Shown here: positions 1 through 9,143 of the stretch, in pieces
Layout of the letters: every line of letters starts with the position of its first letter
Numbering within the stretch: position 1 is the stretch's first letter
Source: Candidatus Nomurabacteria bacterium
GTDB taxonomy: Bacteria > Patescibacteriota > Minisyncoccia > Phycocordibacterales > UBA9973
DNA: 38,248 nt
Assembly: GCA_026396065.1 (NCBI GenBank)
Contig: JAPLXO010000006.1
Coordinates: forward strand, 96,428-134,675
Reading direction: 5' to 3'
Notes under the pieces: generated by a model
What the model saw: the letters and a program-made list of their open reading frames with translations, nothing else
Database searches by the model: none
Told to the model about the DNA's origin: nothing
Translations under genes and position numbers: made by a program

Positions 1-141
1 AAAAATGATGTGGTGTGCAGAAATGCAAATGCGGAACGCGAGCGAAATTTTGCGAAATACTGGGGGTTTGGGGGAAAGTATTTCGCAAAATTCGCTTCGC
101 GTGCTTCCTGATTTTTTGGCGGGATTTTGGCGGGGCGGGCA
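1..141 (+). repeat. Left copy of perfect inverted repeat (>=141 bp, open at window edge)
   Basis: Bases 1-141 are the exact reverse complement of 2558-2698; identity stops at 142/2557. The left copy may continue beyond the window. Confidence 0.97.
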
Positions 142-157
142 ACTGGAAAAAATACTC

Positions 158-180
158 ATAAAATGATAAAATCATTTTAT
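158..180. promoter_or_regulatory. 23-bp palindrome (ATAAAATGAT-AAA-ATCATTTTAT) abutting a start codon and overlapping an extended -10
   Basis: Perfect 10-bp inverted repeat with 3-bp spacer ending directly at ATG 181; contains TGATAAAAT (extended -10-like). Confidence 0.5.
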
Positions 181-930
181 ATGAAAAAGATTGTTGCAAT
201 CGGTGGAGGTGAAATTGGAAGACCTGGTTTTCCTATTGAAACTACAAAAATTGATAAGGAGATTATCAAACTTACAAACAAGAAAAATCCTATTTTGCTT
301 TTTATACCTACCGCATGCGGAGATTCAGAAGGATATTTTGCAACTGTTGAAAAATATTTTGGTAAAAAATTAGGATGCAAAACAGATGTTTTGTATCTTA
401 CGAAAGCGAAGCTTTCTAAAGAACAAATACGAAGTAAAATTTTGTCTGCTGATATTGTTTATGTTGGTGGCGGAAATACTTTCAAAATGATTAAAATTTG
501 GAAGAAATTTGGCGTAGACAAAATTTTACAAGAAGCCCACGAAAAAGGAATAGTGCTTTCTGGGTTAAGTGCGGGAGCAATTTGTTGGTTTAAGTATGGA
601 AACTCTGATTCTCGTAAAATGAAAAATCAAAAAGCTCCTTTGATAAAAGTTTCGGGGTTAAATTTTATTCCTGCTCTTTTGTGTCCACATTATGATTTTG
701 AAAAGGACAGAAAACCTGATTTGAAAAAAATGATGAGTAAAACTTCTGGCGTAGCGTTAGCACTTGATAATTGTTGTGCTATCGAAATTATAGATGAAAC
801 CTACAAAATCATTTTTTCAAAAGATTCTGCAAATGCTTATAAGGTTTTTTGGGCAAAAGGAAAGTATTACCAAACTTTGATTCCGAAAGAAAAAAAGTTT
901 TTACCATTATCTGATTTGCTGAAAAAATAA
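181..930 (+). CDS. Peptidase S51 family (dipeptidase E / type 1 glutamine amidotransferase-like)
   Basis: MKKIVAIGGGEIG..., YVGGGNTFKM, GLSAGAICW nucleophile elbow, CPHYD. The track ORF starts at TTG 127 inside the repeat; ATG 181 preferred. Confidence 0.85.
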   Translation: MKKIVAIGGGEIGRPGFPIETTKIDKEIIKLTNKKNPILLFIPTACGDSEGYFATVEKYFGKKLGCKTDVLYLTKAKLSKEQIRSKILSADIVYVGGGNTFKMIKIWKKFGVDKILQEAHEKGIVLSGLSAGAICWFKYGNSDSRKMKNQKAPLIKVSGLNFIPALLCPHYDFEKDRKPDLKKMMSKTSGVALALDNCCAIEIIDETYKIIFSKDSANAYKVFWAKGKYYQTLIPKEKKFLPLSDLLKK

Positions 931-934
931 TTTT

Positions 935-1435
935 ATGACACAAAAAGATGTTATTGATCTGTATAAAGAGCTAGAAAATGCTGGAATTAAAATTTGGATA
1001 GATGGTGGTTTTTGTGTTGATGCATTATTAGAAAAACAGTTGCGACCTCATAATGATTTAGATATTGCAATCCAGTGGAAAGATGTTTCAAAATTACGAG
1101 AAATTTTAGAAAAACAAAGATATAGGCAAATAAGAGAAGATAGTAAATGGAATTTTGTTTTGGGTGATGAAAATGGACATGAAATTGATGTTCACGCCTT
1201 TGTTTATAATGAAAATGGAAAAATCGTAGACGGAATTATGTATCCTGCCGAATCTCTTAGTGGTAATGGTGTTATAGAAGGTCAATCAGTAAATTGTATA
1301 TCGCCTAAATTTATGGTTGAATTTCTTGCTCCTTGGATTAGTAAATGGCCAGATAAATATTTGCCCGCAATATCTATGTTGTGTGAGAAATTCAAAATAG
1401 AATTACCAAAAGAATATATAGAATACAAAAAATAA
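935..1435 (+). CDS. Nucleotidyltransferase, lincosamide (LnuA/LinA)/aminoglycoside-type
   Basis: IWIDGGFCVDALLEKQLRPHNDLDIAI resembles the GGxxxD...H.D.D active-site region of this nucleotidyltransferase family; EIDVHAF. Confidence 0.8.
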   Translation: MTQKDVIDLYKELENAGIKIWIDGGFCVDALLEKQLRPHNDLDIAIQWKDVSKLREILEKQRYRQIREDSKWNFVLGDENGHEIDVHAFVYNENGKIVDGIMYPAESLSGNGVIEGQSVNCISPKFMVEFLAPWISKWPDKYLPAISMLCEKFKIELPKEYIEYKK

Positions 1436-1439
1436 TTTT

Positions 1440-2465
1440 ATGAAACTATTTCTCACATCATCAGGATTAAGTGACACAAACGAGAAAGATTTTCTCGACC
1501 TTTTAGGGCGAGAACCCAAAGGTCTTCGCGTGGCTTTCATCCCTACTGCAATGAATCAAGAACCCGAAGAAGTGAGACAAAAATATATCCCTGTGGATGT
1601 TGCGGATTTGGGAAATCTTGGAATGAAAGTTGATTTTATAGATCTTGAAAAATTAACTGAAGAAAATATACTTTCAACATTTATGCCTTATGATGTCATT
1701 TATGTTTATGGTGGAAATACTTTTTACCTAATGAAGTATGCAAATCAATCAGGTTTTACAAAGCATATTTTTGAAATCATAAAAGACAAAATATATTTTG
1801 GAGTTAGTGCCGGAAGTGTTATTGCTGGAGAAGATATTGAAATTGCGGGTTGGGAAAATGGAGACCCGAATAGTATTGGACTTTCAGATATGAAAGGATT
1901 ATCACTTTTTCCTTTTTCTGTTCTTCCACATTGGAATGGAGAAATTCCGAAAGAAGCAGAAGCATACAGACACAAAATCCGATATATCAAAGACGGCGAA
2001 GCCGTCATGATAAAACACGATAACTCTCTAGTGGAAGAATTGAAATCTATTTTGTCCCAAAATACAGACAAGCGAATTAGCGTTATTGGTACAACTTGTA
2101 CAGGCAAAAGCACCTTACTAAAAGAAATATCTGAGGGTGTCGAAATGAAAGAAATTTCACCAGTACTTACGGATGAAGAAAGAGCTTTTGTTAATCAATC
2201 ACCATGGACTCCAGATATTGGAGAAAAAATGATTGAGATTAAAGGAGAAAAAGCAAAACTCGAAATTGGAAAACCAGTTTTCGGCACAGTGATTGCTAAA
2301 AATACTGACTTGATAATTTATCTAAAAATAGAAGATGAAATTTTAAGAAAGAGAGTTAATTTTAGAAATGGAAATTTTGATGATGCAAAAGCAATGCAAG
2401 AATGGATTGAGAAAAAAGTTGTTGATTCAAAATTACCAACGGTAATTTTGAATATTAGGGAGTAG
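1440..2465 (+). CDS. Fusion: N-terminal peptidase S51-like domain plus C-terminal P-loop kinase-like domain
   Basis: N-terminal YVYGGNTFYLM, FGVSAGSVIAG, LPHWN; C-terminal ISVIGTTCTGKSTLLKEI (Walker A), 341 aa in one frame. Confidence 0.8.
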   Translation: MKLFLTSSGLSDTNEKDFLDLLGREPKGLRVAFIPTAMNQEPEEVRQKYIPVDVADLGNLGMKVDFIDLEKLTEENILSTFMPYDVIYVYGGNTFYLMKYANQSGFTKHIFEIIKDKIYFGVSAGSVIAGEDIEIAGWENGDPNSIGLSDMKGLSLFPFSVLPHWNGEIPKEAEAYRHKIRYIKDGEAVMIKHDNSLVEELKSILSQNTDKRISVIGTTCTGKSTLLKEISEGVEMKEISPVLTDEERAFVNQSPWTPDIGEKMIEIKGEKAKLEIGKPVFGTVIAKNTDLIIYLKIEDEILRKRVNFRNGNFDDAKAMQEWIEKKVVDSKLPTVILNIRE

Positions 2466-2498
2466 GGTTTTGTGCGCGAACGGGGGGGGTCAAGCACA

Positions 2499-2529
2499 AT
2501 ACAAATTTTGTATCTCGGCTTTGCCGAGA
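2499..2529. repeat. Two adjoining hairpins at the end of the cassette
   Basis: ATACAAA-T-TTTGTAT (2499-2513) and TCTCGGC-TTT-GCCGAGA (2513-2529). Confidence 0.6.
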
Positions 2530-2557
2530 ATTCAATATTATGTTTTTTCTTTTTTAA

Positions 2558-2698
2558 TGCCCGCCCCGCCAAAATCCCGCCAAAAAATCAGGAAGCACGC
2601 GAAGCGAATTTTGCGAAATACTTTCCCCCAAACCCCCAGTATTTCGCAAAATTTCGCTCGCGTTCCGCATTTGCATTTCTGCACACCACATCATTTTT
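2558..2698 (-). repeat. Right copy of perfect 141-bp inverted repeat, containing an internal long hairpin
   Basis: Exact reverse complement of 1-141; internal palindrome GCGAAATACT-N15-AGTATTTCGC extended by imperfect pairing. Confidence 0.97.
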
Positions 2699-2699
2699 C

Positions 2700-2765
2700 T
2701 TCCCCGCACTTCTGCTTCAGCAGAAGCTCTGTGCTTCGCACAGAGGCGCTTCAGCGCGCGGGGAA
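2700..2765. repeat. Cloverleaf-forming palindromic element (four-way junction)
   Basis: Outer stem TTCCCCGC/GCGGGGAA encloses three arms CTTCTGC-TTCA-GCAGAAG, CTCTGTGC-TTC-GCACAGAG and GCGC-TTCA-GCGC, with only A2708 unpaired at the junction. Confidence 0.8.
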
Positions 2766-2884
2766 CGCTTGTGGATATTCTCACGAATTTTTGATAAAGT
2801 AAGTTCGAGCGGAATCGTAAAACCACTCATTATAAAAAATATAGGTTATGTCAAAGCATAACTAAAGAGAGTCATTTGTTGAAA

Positions 2885-3580
2885 TTATTTTTTAACTTTA
2901 GTAGTATCTTTTGGTAAAAGCTTGATGATATTTGGATATAATTTTTCTATATTTTCTACTGTTTTAAAACCAGTAGATTTATTTTCATCTATTACAAGGG
3001 CTGGTAACTCAGTATCATTAATTTTATATATTCTCAAAAGTGCTCGAAGGGCTGAAAGATCAATATTATAATCAAAAGAGTAAACTCGTAAATCTGGATA
3101 TTTCTTACGAAGTTCAGTCAAAACAAAACCTTGTTTTGTACACTCTGTACAGTTTTCAGCTGTCGTATAAAAATACAATATAGGTATTCTCTTATTTCCA
3201 CAACGATTATTAATTTTTTTTGTTAAAATATAATCTTTGATTTCAAGAATTGTATAATATCTTTTCAATTCAGTTGCCGCCATATTATCTTTAAAATTAT
3301 TTTCACTATATTCTATCTTTGCTGCCATGTCTGAAAGTTCAGCAGAAAGGTTTTCGGAGCCATCATCTTGCTGACAAGAAAGCTCAGAAAGCAAAGAAAA
3401 TTGCGTTTCGGAAGAGAGAATATCTGTAGCTAATTTATCTTGTATGGCTCGCATCGTGTCTACTTTTTTGTTTGTAAAAAAACTAGATAGACCACCAGCC
3501 ACAGCAAAAAGACCAAGAGTAATTACAAATACTATTATATATTTAACCCAATCATTTTTTTTTATATTATTATTTTCCAT
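2885..3580 (-). CDS. Membrane-anchored thioredoxin-fold protein
   Basis: N-terminal TM segment, then PILYFYTTAENCTECTKQG (CxxC) and a downstream TELPALVID segment. Confidence 0.7.
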   Translation of the reverse strand: MENNNIKKNDWVKYIIVFVITLGLFAVAGGLSSFFTNKKVDTMRAIQDKLATDILSSETQFSLLSELSCQQDDGSENLSAELSDMAAKIEYSENNFKDNMAATELKRYYTILEIKDYILTKKINNRCGNKRIPILYFYTTAENCTECTKQGFVLTELRKKYPDLRVYSFDYNIDLSALRALLRIYKINDTELPALVIDENKSTGFKTVENIEKLYPNIIKLLPKDTTKVKK

Positions 3581-3583
3581 AAA

Positions 3584-4861
3584 TTAAATTTTTTTATTTA
3601 TTAAAAAATCACGTTCAACCGTCCAACTAGCCTCTCTTGAAGTTATAGCATTCCACACCGCTTTCATAAGCCATATTGGAGCAATAAACGTGTAGATAAT
3701 AATGAAAACTGGTATATCCCACCAAGTATACTTCTTTCTACCGTGTATCATGCTTCGTCCGTAAAGCAAACCTATTATTACTAAAATATACAATATAATA
3801 GATACAAACACAAAAGTTCTAGTATTTAAAGCAAAAAAACTGAAAGAAAAATGATCTCCAAAAATATGAAAACCAACGGCTTGGCTTTGTAAAACTTTAC
3901 GTGCTATATGTTGATACATTTGAGAAAAAGCAAAAAATAAAATAAAAATAGTTCCGACAACAGAAATAAAACCGGAAGGTAAAGTAAAAATCCCTATAGT
4001 TCCATATTTTGGTTTAAAAAATAACTCACGGTAATCTAGAGCATTTCTTATGAATCCATAAATCCAACGTACACGTTGACGATAAAGTTTTGGTACACTA
4101 TTGGGACTATTTGTATAAACATAAGCGTCAGGGGCATGATCAATCTTCAAACCATTTTTCTGCATACGAAGTGCTATTTCTTGATCTTCAGTATGATGAG
4201 CTTTTGTATAGACACCGATTTGCTCAAAAACTTCTTTACGAAAAATAGAAAAAGGTCCTGGGGTCACATGAATACCACCCAAAAAAGCTAGCATTTTCTT
4301 ATTATAATGAGCCATATCATATTCAGCACGTTGAGCATATTGAATAAGTTTTTTAGGATTATTTACCACAATACTAGGAGCTACAGCCATTGTGATAGGA
4401 TTGGAAAAATAAGTCATAATCCTTTTCAAAGCTTCTGGGTGGACAGTAGAATCAGCATCAAGGCAACCAACAAACTCTGTACTAATATTTTCAAGACCCT
4501 TATTTAGTGCATTATGCTTACCTATTTTTGTTTCTTGAAAAATTTTAATTTGAGGATTTTCTATATAATTTTGTAAAACATCCCAAGTACCGTCCTTAGA
4601 AGCATTATCTACAACAATAATATTTAGCTTATCTTTTGGATAATTTAATGCTGATAAAGAATTAATAGTACTACCTACTGTATTTTCCTCATTATAACAA
4701 GGGACAATAATAGTAACAGATGGATAATGATCTAATTCAATATCTTCCTTTCTAATAACTATCTTTTTTCTATTTTCAAAAAATGTTACAAGGAAAAAAA
4801 CCTGTACGTAAATCGCCAAAAAACTCAAAGTATAGAAGATAATATTTAAAATAGAATTCAT
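3584..4861 (-). CDS. Membrane glycosyltransferase family 2
   Basis: SVTIIVPCYNEENTVGSTINSL, DADSTV, RQRVRWIYG; C-terminal TM segments. Confidence 0.9.
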   Translation of the reverse strand: MNSILNIIFYTLSFLAIYVQVFFLVTFFENRKKIVIRKEDIELDHYPSVTIIVPCYNEENTVGSTINSLSALNYPKDKLNIIVVDNASKDGTWDVLQNYIENPQIKIFQETKIGKHNALNKGLENISTEFVGCLDADSTVHPEALKRIMTYFSNPITMAVAPSIVVNNPKKLIQYAQRAEYDMAHYNKKMLAFLGGIHVTPGPFSIFRKEVFEQIGVYTKAHHTEDQEIALRMQKNGLKIDHAPDAYVYTNSPNSVPKLYRQRVRWIYGFIRNALDYRELFFKPKYGTIGIFTLPSGFISVVGTIFILFFAFSQMYQHIARKVLQSQAVGFHIFGDHFSFSFFALNTRTFVFVSIILYILVIIGLLYGRSMIHGRKKYTWWDIPVFIIIYTFIAPIWLMKAVWNAITSREASWTVERDFLINKKI

Positions 4862-4892
4862 AAATAACCTTTATATTCTAACATAGAATAGG

Positions 4893-4937
4893 TTAAAAAG
4901 CAAAAAATCTCACAATGTGAGATTTTTTGCTTTTTAA
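4893..4937. terminator. Rho-independent terminator, bidirectional-looking
   Basis: 21-bp perfect stem TTAAAAAGCAAAAAATCTCAC-AAT-GTGAGATTTTTTGCTTTTTAA. Confidence 0.85.
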
Positions 4938-4953
4938 AAATTTCTTAATAAAA

Positions 4954-5232
4954 TTACATGTTTCCTTCCATTTTTTGAGGACCAGAACTACATGTAGCAC
5001 AAGCCTCTGTACACTTTTTACACTTACATCCAAAAATCATAATAACTGCTGAAACACCTACAAGAAGATATATTATAGCTTCTAAAGTTGGCATTGTACC
5101 TAAAATCATATTTACAATATTCCAACTAGTTTTACCCATAAGCATACCCAGACCTACAAGACCCCAATTAATTCCACCAATGATTACTAAAACTTTTGCT
5201 ATCATTGAAGGAGTACATTTTCCTTTACACAT
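4954..5232 (-). CDS. DUF378-like small membrane protein with Cys-rich tail
   Basis: GGINWGLVGL...LVGVSAVIMI hydrophobic core typical of DUF378; termini MCKGKC and CKCKKCTEACATC. Confidence 0.75.
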   Translation of the reverse strand: MCKGKCTPSMIAKVLVIIGGINWGLVGLGMLMGKTSWNIVNMILGTMPTLEAIIYLLVGVSAVIMIFGCKCKKCTEACATCSSGPQKMEGNM

Positions 5233-5346
5233 AAATTTATTCTTTTTATTAATTAATAATGACCTTTATAATAAGTTTATTATAACATGATAAAAAAATA
5301 TGCTATACTCGTAAGTGTATAACTTTAATATTTAACCAAAAATTAT

Positions 5347-6081
5347 ATGGATAATGATCAAGAAGTAACAGAAGTTAAAAATAATCTTAAAAACTATAAA
5401 AAAATAGATATTGGTATGGCAATAATAGTAGCTGGGGCTTTAATTGCTGGGTCTATTTTAATATCTCTTTCATGGTTTATACCAGAAAAAACTGAACCTA
5501 ATCTAGGTGACCCATCTTTAACGGCTATAAAAATGGCACCTGTAACAGAAAAAGATCACTTTTTTGGTAATTTAAAGTCATCAATAGCTATTGTTGAATA
5601 TTCTGATACAGAATGTCCTTTTTGTAAGGAATTTCATAAAACAATGCACAAAGTAATGGAAAAATATGGTGATGATGTTGTATGGATTTATAGAATATTT
5701 CCTCTTGATAATATTCATCCTAAATCTAGACACGAGGCACAAGCGGTACTTTGCGCAAATGAACTCAAAGGAAATATAGATGGTTTTTGGAAATATATAG
5801 ATAAATTATTTGAAATCACACCATCAAATAATGGTCTAGATGAAAATCTACTTCCTCAAATTGCAAAAGATTTAGGTTTTGATGAAATTGCATTTAATAC
5901 TTGCCTAGAGAGTGATAGATATCAAAAAGAAATAGAAAAAAGTTTTGAGGAAGGACAAAAAGTTGGTTTTGATGGTACACCATTTAGTGCAATCTTAAAA
6001 GACGGCAAAATAGTGGATGTAATTCGAGGGGCTGCTTCATCTGATGTAATATCTGCAAAAATAGATGTATTATTGAAATAA
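5347..6081 (+). CDS. DsbA-family thiol:disulfide oxidoreductase, membrane-anchored
   Basis: N-terminal TM; VEYSDTECPFCKEFHKTM; GFDGTPFSAIL cis-Pro region. Confidence 0.9.
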   Translation: MDNDQEVTEVKNNLKNYKKIDIGMAIIVAGALIAGSILISLSWFIPEKTEPNLGDPSLTAIKMAPVTEKDHFFGNLKSSIAIVEYSDTECPFCKEFHKTMHKVMEKYGDDVVWIYRIFPLDNIHPKSRHEAQAVLCANELKGNIDGFWKYIDKLFEITPSNNGLDENLLPQIAKDLGFDEIAFNTCLESDRYQKEIEKSFEEGQKVGFDGTPFSAILKDGKIVDVIRGAASSDVISAKIDVLLK

Positions 6082-6131
6082 AAAGATAAGATAAAAAATC
6101 CCCTTTATGGGGATTTTTTATCTTATCTTTT
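6081..6131. terminator. Bidirectional terminator between convergent dsbA-like and rpoD genes
   Basis: 23-bp perfect stem AAAAGATAAGATAAAAAATCCCC-TTTAT-GGGGATTTTTTATCTTATCTTTT. Confidence 0.95.
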
Positions 6132-6134
6132 TTC

Positions 6135-7382
6135 CTAATCAAAGTAATTCTTTAATCTTGAAATCTTGTCGTGTTGACGAAGTTTTTCATGTACTTTTGC
6201 TTCAATCTGACGAATACGTTCACGAGTGACGTTGAATTCCTCCCCTACTCTTTCTAAAGTATGTTGAATACCGTCGATAAGTCCGTAACGCATTTCGAGA
6301 ATTTTTCTTTCTTTCGGATTTAACTCATCAAGCACTTCACGAATTTGATCAGCAAGAATTCTGCGTGAAGATTCTTGATCTGGACGTAAAATCTTATCGT
6401 CAGCCACAAAATTTTCAAGTGTTGATTTATCATCATCGTCACCAACTGGCTGTTCAAGAGAAATAGTTTCTTGAGAAATATTTTCAATAGTGTGAACTTT
6501 TTCAACTTCAATACCCATCTCTGTAGCTATTTCCTCTGAAAGCGGTTCACGTCCAAGGTCTTGAGAAAGTCGACGGTGCACTTGTTTGTATTTTGAAATT
6601 GTTTCTACCATATGCACAGGAATACGAATAGTTCTACTTTGATCAGCTAGTGCACGAGTTATTGATTGACGAATCCACCAAGTAGCATATGTAGAAAATT
6701 TATAACCTTTTGTCCAATCAAACTTCTCTACAGCCTTAAAAAGACCAAGATTACCCTCTTGGATCAAGTCGAGTAATGTTAAATCAGCACTTCGTCCAAC
6801 GTATTTTTTAGCTATAGATACAACGAGACGTAGGTTTGCACGCGCAAGAAGATTTTTAGCTTCTTCGTCACCTTTTTCAATTCTCTTTGCTAGATCTTTT
6901 TCTTCAGCTGCATGAATAAGTGGATATTGACCTATTTCTTTTAAATACATTTGAATAGAGTCATGCATTGTTGATTTAGTAATATCTTTATCGTTTGCAA
7001 GACTATCAAGGTCCAACAAGTTACCACCTTCTAAAACATCAACTCCTGCTATGCTAAATTTTTCATATAAATCATCAAGGAATAAAATATTATTTTCAAC
7101 ATCTGGAAAAATTTTTAAAATTTCGTCATATGTTATAAATCCTCTTTTACGGCCCTTTTCTATTAAATCAAAAGCTTTTTTGTCTAAGTCTTCTACTTTT
7201 TTCTGAGCAACTGTTAATTTTTTTATTGGTTCTTTAGTAACAATCTTTTTTGCTACTTTTCCCACACTGACCCGAGCATGTTTTTTAACCTTCTTTAAAA
7301 CCTTAACTTTTTTAACAATTTTCTTAACTACTTTCTTTTTTGCTACTTTTTTATTAACTTTTTTTGTTTTTATTTTTTTCAT
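6135..7382 (-). CDS. rpoD: RNA polymerase primary sigma factor RpoD with Lys-rich N-terminal extension
   Basis: [52 protein letters not shown]-terminal [25 protein letters not shown]. Start refined from 7403. Confidence 0.97.
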   Translation of the reverse strand: MKKIKTKKVNKKVAKKKVVKKIVKKVKVLKKVKKHARVSVGKVAKKIVTKEPIKKLTVAQKKVEDLDKKAFDLIEKGRKRGFITYDEILKIFPDVENNILFLDDLYEKFSIAGVDVLEGGNLLDLDSLANDKDITKSTMHDSIQMYLKEIGQYPLIHAAEEKDLAKRIEKGDEEAKNLLARANLRLVVSIAKKYVGRSADLTLLDLIQEGNLGLFKAVEKFDWTKGYKFSTYATWWIRQSITRALADQSRTIRIPVHMVETISKYKQVHRRLSQDLGREPLSEEIATEMGIEVEKVHTIENISQETISLEQPVGDDDDKSTLENFVADDKILRPDQESSRRILADQIREVLDELNPKERKILEMRYGLIDGIQHTLERVGEEFNVTRERIRQIEAKVHEKLRQHDKISRLKNYFD

Positions 7383-7405
7383 AATATAATTATTTGTTAT
7401 CAAGA

Positions 7406-9136
7406 TTATTTTTGTCGACTGTTTTTAATATCTTCTTTCTTTTTATTTATATCATTTATTTGTTTTAAAATTTCTATTTCTTTGTCTTTATCTTTTATAT
7501 TTTGTAATTCATGCATCCTTTGTGATAATTCTTCATTTAAATATTCTTCTTCGATACTTGATAACATTTCTTTCGTATCTTTTTCTAAATCTTGATTATT
7601 GGAATAAAATGCTTCTGCTTCAAAGATTAAATCTTCTTTTACATCTTTATATAATTCTTTGGCTTTTTCTAATTTTTTAAAAATCAACTCTGGATCAATA
7701 CTTTTATCTTTTTTCTCTTCCTGCCAAAAAGCAATCCCTAAGAGTCTGCGTTCTATATGATCTTTTCTAAATATATTACTTTTATTCTCCGCAACATTAT
7801 ATTCTTTAACCAAATCAGGTTGATGAGTTTTATTTAAAATATCCCTTATATCTTCTTCTTTAATGCCAGACTTGCTGGATAAATAAGAGATAAAATGTGA
7901 CTTCTTTATTGGATTTTGAATAAGTTGAAGATAAGGTATTACTTTTTTTTGTATATTTAACTTAATTTGTAAAGAATCTTTTTGTTCAATAGTACTTATA
8001 TATCTGTCCACTAAAAATTCAATTATATGTTTCGAGCCTCGAATTACCTCACGCCAAGCATCTACGCCCTTTTTTGATATTAAATCAGCAGGATCTACTC
8101 CTAAAGGCATTGAGGCAGCCTTTACATTCATATCCTTAAACAAAGCAAAACCTATAGGTGTTGCACGTTCTGAAGCTGCAAGTCCAGCCTTATCTGAATC
8201 AAATACAAATACTATATTTTCAGATAAATGACTTATCATTCCCAAACTATTAATAGTATTATCTTCAGATTTTTCTGAATCTATTAAAGATGTTCCAGAA
8301 GTAGCTACTGTATTTTTAAATCCAGCCTGATGAGATAAAATCAAATCAAATTGACCTTCTACTACTATAGAAAAATCATTTTTTCTAATTGATTGTTTTG
8401 CTTTATCAACCCCATACAAAATAGAAGATTTATGAAATATTGGTGTCTCAGGACTATTTAAATACTTTGCAGATTTTTCATCGTCGACGAGAATTCTACC
8501 TGAGAAAGCAATCACCCGACCACTTGAATCTGATATCGGGAACATTACTCTCCCACGAAACCGATCATACATTCCTTTAGTTTTATCATCAGGATGTTTT
8601 GCGAGACCAGCGAGCTCTATTTCTCTGTCAGTAAAATTTTTATTTTTTAAGTAATCGTAGAGTGTACGCCAATCAAGCAAGGCAAAACCAATTCTAAAAT
8701 CTTTAATAGTTTTTTCTTCAAGACCACGAGATTTTAAATATTCTTCTACGTTTTTATTTTCTTTTAGATTTTTTTCAAAAAACTTTGTCGCTTCCTCCAT
8801 CACATCATAAAGTCTTTCTTTTTCACTTTGATTTTTTTGATCTTGTGGACTATAACTTTCAAGTGGTATCCCTGCTTTTTCAGAAAGTAATTTTAAGGCT
8901 CCTCTAAAATCTAATCCTTCAAATTCTTGAACAAAAGTAAAAATATCTCCTTTGGCTCCACAACCAAAACAATAATACCCTCCACGTTCAGGTGATATAA
9001 AAAACGAAGCGGACTTTTCACTATGAAAAGGACAACGCGCTTTTAAGTTTGCGCCAGCTCTTTCCAATTTTATATAAGAAGAGACTAAGTCTTCGATTGA
9101 AAGTCTCTCCTTGATTTTTTGAACGGGAGAGTTCAT
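7406..9136 (-). CDS. dnaG: DNA primase DnaG
   Basis: [30 protein letters not shown] zinc finger; VVEGQFDLI and VFDSDKAG Toprim motifs. Confidence 0.97.
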   Translation of the reverse strand: MNSPVQKIKERLSIEDLVSSYIKLERAGANLKARCPFHSEKSASFFISPERGGYYCFGCGAKGDIFTFVQEFEGLDFRGALKLLSEKAGIPLESYSPQDQKNQSEKERLYDVMEEATKFFEKNLKENKNVEEYLKSRGLEEKTIKDFRIGFALLDWRTLYDYLKNKNFTDREIELAGLAKHPDDKTKGMYDRFRGRVMFPISDSSGRVIAFSGRILVDDEKSAKYLNSPETPIFHKSSILYGVDKAKQSIRKNDFSIVVEGQFDLILSHQAGFKNTVATSGTSLIDSEKSEDNTINSLGMISHLSENIVFVFDSDKAGLAASERATPIGFALFKDMNVKAASMPLGVDPADLISKKGVDAWREVIRGSKHIIEFLVDRYISTIEQKDSLQIKLNIQKKVIPYLQLIQNPIKKSHFISYLSSKSGIKEEDIRDILNKTHQPDLVKEYNVAENKSNIFRKDHIERRLLGIAFWQEEKKDKSIDPELIFKKLEKAKELYKDVKEDLIFEAEAFYSNNQDLEKDTKEMLSSIEEEYLNEELSQRMHELQNIKDKDKEIEILKQINDINKKKEDIKNSRQK

Positions 9137-9143
9137 TGTTATG

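Noticed and set aside
1-2698. Integron gene-cassette array with attC sites
   Set aside because: The repeats are inverted, not direct, no clear RYYYAAC/GTTRRRY core pair was seen, and no integrase is in the window.
2700-2765. Cloverleaf as a tRNA gene
   Set aside because: Arms, loops (TTCA/TTC/TTCA) and lengths do not match tRNA: no T-loop GTTCRANNC, no 7-nt anticodon loop, no variable region.
2470-2861. Track ORFs 2470..2802, 2472..2861 (+) and 2554..2826 (-)
   Set aside because: They run through the inverted repeat and cloverleaf, have low-complexity translations with no family resemblance, and are better explained by GC-rich palindromes free of stops.
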